Positions 62,138-64,000 of a stretch of 64,000 bases of DNA are shown here, in pieces. Each line of letters opens with the position of its first letter. Positions within the stretch are counted from its first letter, which is position 1. A program made the translations under genes and the position numbers. The stretch comes from Albitalea sp966211955 (GTDB taxonomy: Bacteria > Pseudomonadota > Gammaproteobacteria > Burkholderiales > Burkholderiaceae_C), in assembly GCA_966211955.1 (NCBI GenBank), contig CBIHOF010000024.1, positions 1 to 64,000 of the forward strand, given 5' to 3'. Below the pieces are notes generated by a model, which worked only from the letters and a program-made list of their open reading frames with translations, searched no databases and was not told where the DNA came from.

Positions 62138-64000
62138 TCAGTGCCGCGAGCGGCGAACGAGGCTGCCCACGTCCAGGATGAGCGCCACGCGGCCGTCGCC
62201 CATGATGGTGGCGCCCGACACGTCGTTGACCTTGCGGTAGTTGGCTTCGAGATTCTTGACGACGACCTGTTGCTGGCCGAGCAGTTCGTCCACCAGCAGT
62301 GCGACGCGCCCGCCTTCGGCTTCCACGACGACCATGATTCCGGCGACGTGCTCGAAGTCGAAGCGCGGCACCTGGAACACGTCTTCCAGGCCGATGACGG
62401 GCATGTACTCGTCGCGCACCTCCACCACGCGGCCGGAACCGCCGATGGTCTTGATGGTCTGGTCTTCCACCTGGAAGGACTCGACGACGGACGACAGCGG
62501 GAGGATGTAGACCTCGTCGCCCACGCCCACGCTCATGCCGTCCATGATGGCCAGCGTCAGCGGCAGGCGCACCGAGACGCGCATGCCGTAGCCGTCGGCG
62601 GAGTCGATCTCCACCGTGCCGCCGAGGCCGGTGATGTTCTTCTTGACCACGTCCATGCCAACGCCGCGGCCGGACACGTCCGTGACCTGGTCGGCGGTGG
62701 AGAAGCCGGGCTCGAAGATCAGGTTCCAGACTTCCGGATCCGTCATGCTGTCGGGCGCGGCGATGCCACGCTCGCGCGCCTTCTTCATGAGCTTTTCGCG
62801 GTTCAGGCCGCGGCCGTCGTCACGCACTTCGATGACGATGCTGCCACCTTGGTGAGACGCCGACAGCGTGATCGTGCCCTGCTCGGGCTTGCCCTTGGCC
62901 AGGCGCTCCTCGGGCATCTCGATGCCGTGGTCGCAGGAGTTGCGCACGAGGTGGGTGAGCGGGTCGGTGATCTTCTCCACCAGGCCCTTGTCGAGTTCGG
63001 TCGCTTCGCCTTGCGTCACGAAGTCGACCTTCTTGCCGAGCTTGTTGGCGAGGTCGCGCAGCATGCGCGGGAAGCGGTTGAACACCACCGACATCGGAAT
63101 CATGCGGATCGACATCACCGACTCTTGCAAGTCGCGGGTGTTGCGATCCAGGTCGGCCAGGCCGGCCACCAGCTGCTGGTAGAGCGCCGGGTCGATGTTC
63201 TTGCTGTTCTGCGCCAGCATCGCCTGCGTGATGACGAGTTCGCCCACGAGGTTGATGAGCTGGTCCACCTTCTCCACCGACACGCGCAGGGTCGATGCTT
63301 CGAGCGCCGCAGCCGGCGCCTTTTCGGCCTTGACGGCGGCGCGGGCGGCCGCCGCGACCGGCGTGGCAACTTGCGGCGCAGGCTCGGACGTGGCGGCCTG
63401 GGCGGCGTTCGTCACCGGTGCGCCGGGGGCGTCGTCGAAGAAGCCGTAGCCGAGGTCGGGCTCGACCTTGGCCGGCGCGCCCGGTGCGCCTTCGTGGAAA
63501 CCGTAGCCGTCGCCGAAGGGCAGCAGCTGCACGTGCTCGCGGGCGACGTGGAAGGTGAACAGGTCCAGCAGGTCGTTGTCCGTGCTGGTCGTGATGATCT
63601 TGAAGCGGCGCATGCCGTCGACCGACTGGCCACCGTCGATGGGCTCGATGGTGCCGAGGTCGACGATTTCCTGGAACAGCTCGACGAGGTTGTCGGCCTG
63701 CTTCGGGTCCTCCAGCGGACCGACGCGCACTTCCAGTGAACGTGCATGCGTGACCTCGCCCTTGGCCGGCATGGCCGAGGGAGAAGCTTCCGGCTCGGCG
63801 AGCACGGACGCCTTGGGCGCTGCAGCCTTGATCGGCGCGACGGGCGTCTCACCCGCCACCATCGCACGGATGTTGAACAGCAGCTCGGTGGTGTCGATCT
63901 CGGGGCCGCCGCCGCCCTGGTGGCGCGCGAGCTGGGCGCGCAGCGCATCGCCCGACTGCAGCAGCACGTCCACCATCGGCGGGGTGGGCTGCAGCTCGTG
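62138..64000 (-). CDS. cheA: Chemotaxis histidine kinase CheA (5' end missing)
   Basis: The gene runs off the right edge, so the N-terminal phosphotransfer (Hpt, P1) domain is not seen. Visible are the segment ELQPTPPMVDVLLQSGDALR that follows P1, a P2-like part, the P3 dimerisation helices, the P4 ATPase with N-box LTHLVRNSCDHGIE, G1 DDGRGLN and G2 GRGVGMDVV, and the CheW-like P5 domain to the C-terminus. CheA autophosphorylates in response to receptors and passes phosphate to CheY and CheB. Genes for those, and cheR, are outside the window. Receptor 5 follows after 78 bases. Confidence 0.95.
   Translation of the reverse strand, partial: HELQPTPPMVDVLLQSGDALRAQLARHQGGGGPEIDTTELLFNIRAMVAGETPVAPIKAAAPKASVLAEPEASPSAMPAKGEVTHARSLEVRVGPLEDPKQADNLVELFQEIVDLGTIEPIDGGQSVDGMRRFKIITTSTDNDLLDLFTFHVAREHVQLLPFGDGYGFHEGAPGAPAKVEPDLGYGFFDDAPGAPVTNAAQAATSEPAPQVATPVAAAARAAVKAEKAPAAALEASTLRVSVEKVDQLINLVGELVITQAMLAQNSKNIDPALYQQLVAGLADLDRNTRDLQESVMSIRMIPMSVVFNRFPRMLRDLANKLGKKVDFVTQGEATELDKGLVEKITDPLTHLVRNSCDHGIEMPEERLAKGKPEQGTITLSASHQGGSIVIEVRDDGRGLNREKLMKKARERGIAAPDSMTDPEVWNLIFEPGFSTADQVTDVSGRGVGMDVVKKNITGLGGTVEIDSADGYGMRVSVRLPLTLAIMDGMSVGVGDEVYILPLSSVVESFQVEDQTIKTIGGSGRVVEVRDEYMPVIGLEDVFQVPRFDFEHVAGIMVVVEAEGGRVALLVDELLGQQQVVVKNLEANYRKVNDVSGATIMGDGRVALILDVGSLVRRSRH

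Overview
The window is high-GC DNA with dense, often overlapping genes. Gene content and protein flavour point to a betaproteobacterium of the order Burkholderiales, probably free-living, motile and piliated. This is inferred from urea ABC transport, an MSHA-type pilus, a purine catabolism island, tandem chemoreceptors and Burkholderiales-like dispersed GC-rich hairpin repeats. No tRNA, rRNA, CRISPR array or transposase gene was recognised. Both ends are open: urtC is cut at the left edge and cheA at the right edge.

Region 1 (1-2919, plus strand) holds the end of the urea transporter operon (urtC, urtD, urtE), then a compact toxin-antitoxin pair (PIN toxin and ribbon-helix-helix protein) whose likely operator overlaps the urtE stop codon. 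Region 2 (2935-18780, minus strand) is a near-complete MSHA pilus locus in the transcription order E, G, B, A, C, D, O, P, Q, I, I2, J, K, L, M, N. A sigma-28-like promoter lies upstream of the pilin genes mshB and mshA, and MshE carries an N-terminal MshEN (c-di-GMP-binding type) domain. Region 3 (18912-23042) holds a solitary ureD, a further type IV pilin, a DUF4124-like protein, a glycine-zipper envelope protein, pssA and two small unknown genes.

Region 4 (23150-44355) is a purine salvage and catabolism island. It contains an M20 hydrolase, a uraD-allC fusion, puuE, uraH, puuD, hyi, xdhC, a fused xdhA-xdhB, guaD, a BMP-type nucleoside/purine ABC transporter (ATPase, two permeases, lipoprotein), an adenine-deaminase-like gene, and a second BMP-type binding protein. 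Together these could import nucleosides or bases, deaminate adenine and guanine, oxidise xanthine to urate, and take urate through 5-hydroxyisourate, OHCU and allantoin to allantoate and beyond. An unusual three-branched palindromic element (34445-34714) fills the divergent xdh-guaD intergenic region. A toxin-gene remnant lies between hyi and xdhC.

Region 5 (44392-52010) is mixed metabolism: acetyltransferases, a DodA-type dioxygenase, an AlaC-type aminotransferase, a TPR protein, a large FtsX-like permease and an orphan ribbon-helix-helix protein. Region 6 (52022-64000, minus strand) is a chemotaxis cluster: cheA, five chemoreceptors and two cheW copies with identical proteins. Long identical DNA tracts between receptor pairs indicate recent duplication or gene conversion, and a second sigma-28-like promoter lies in this region.
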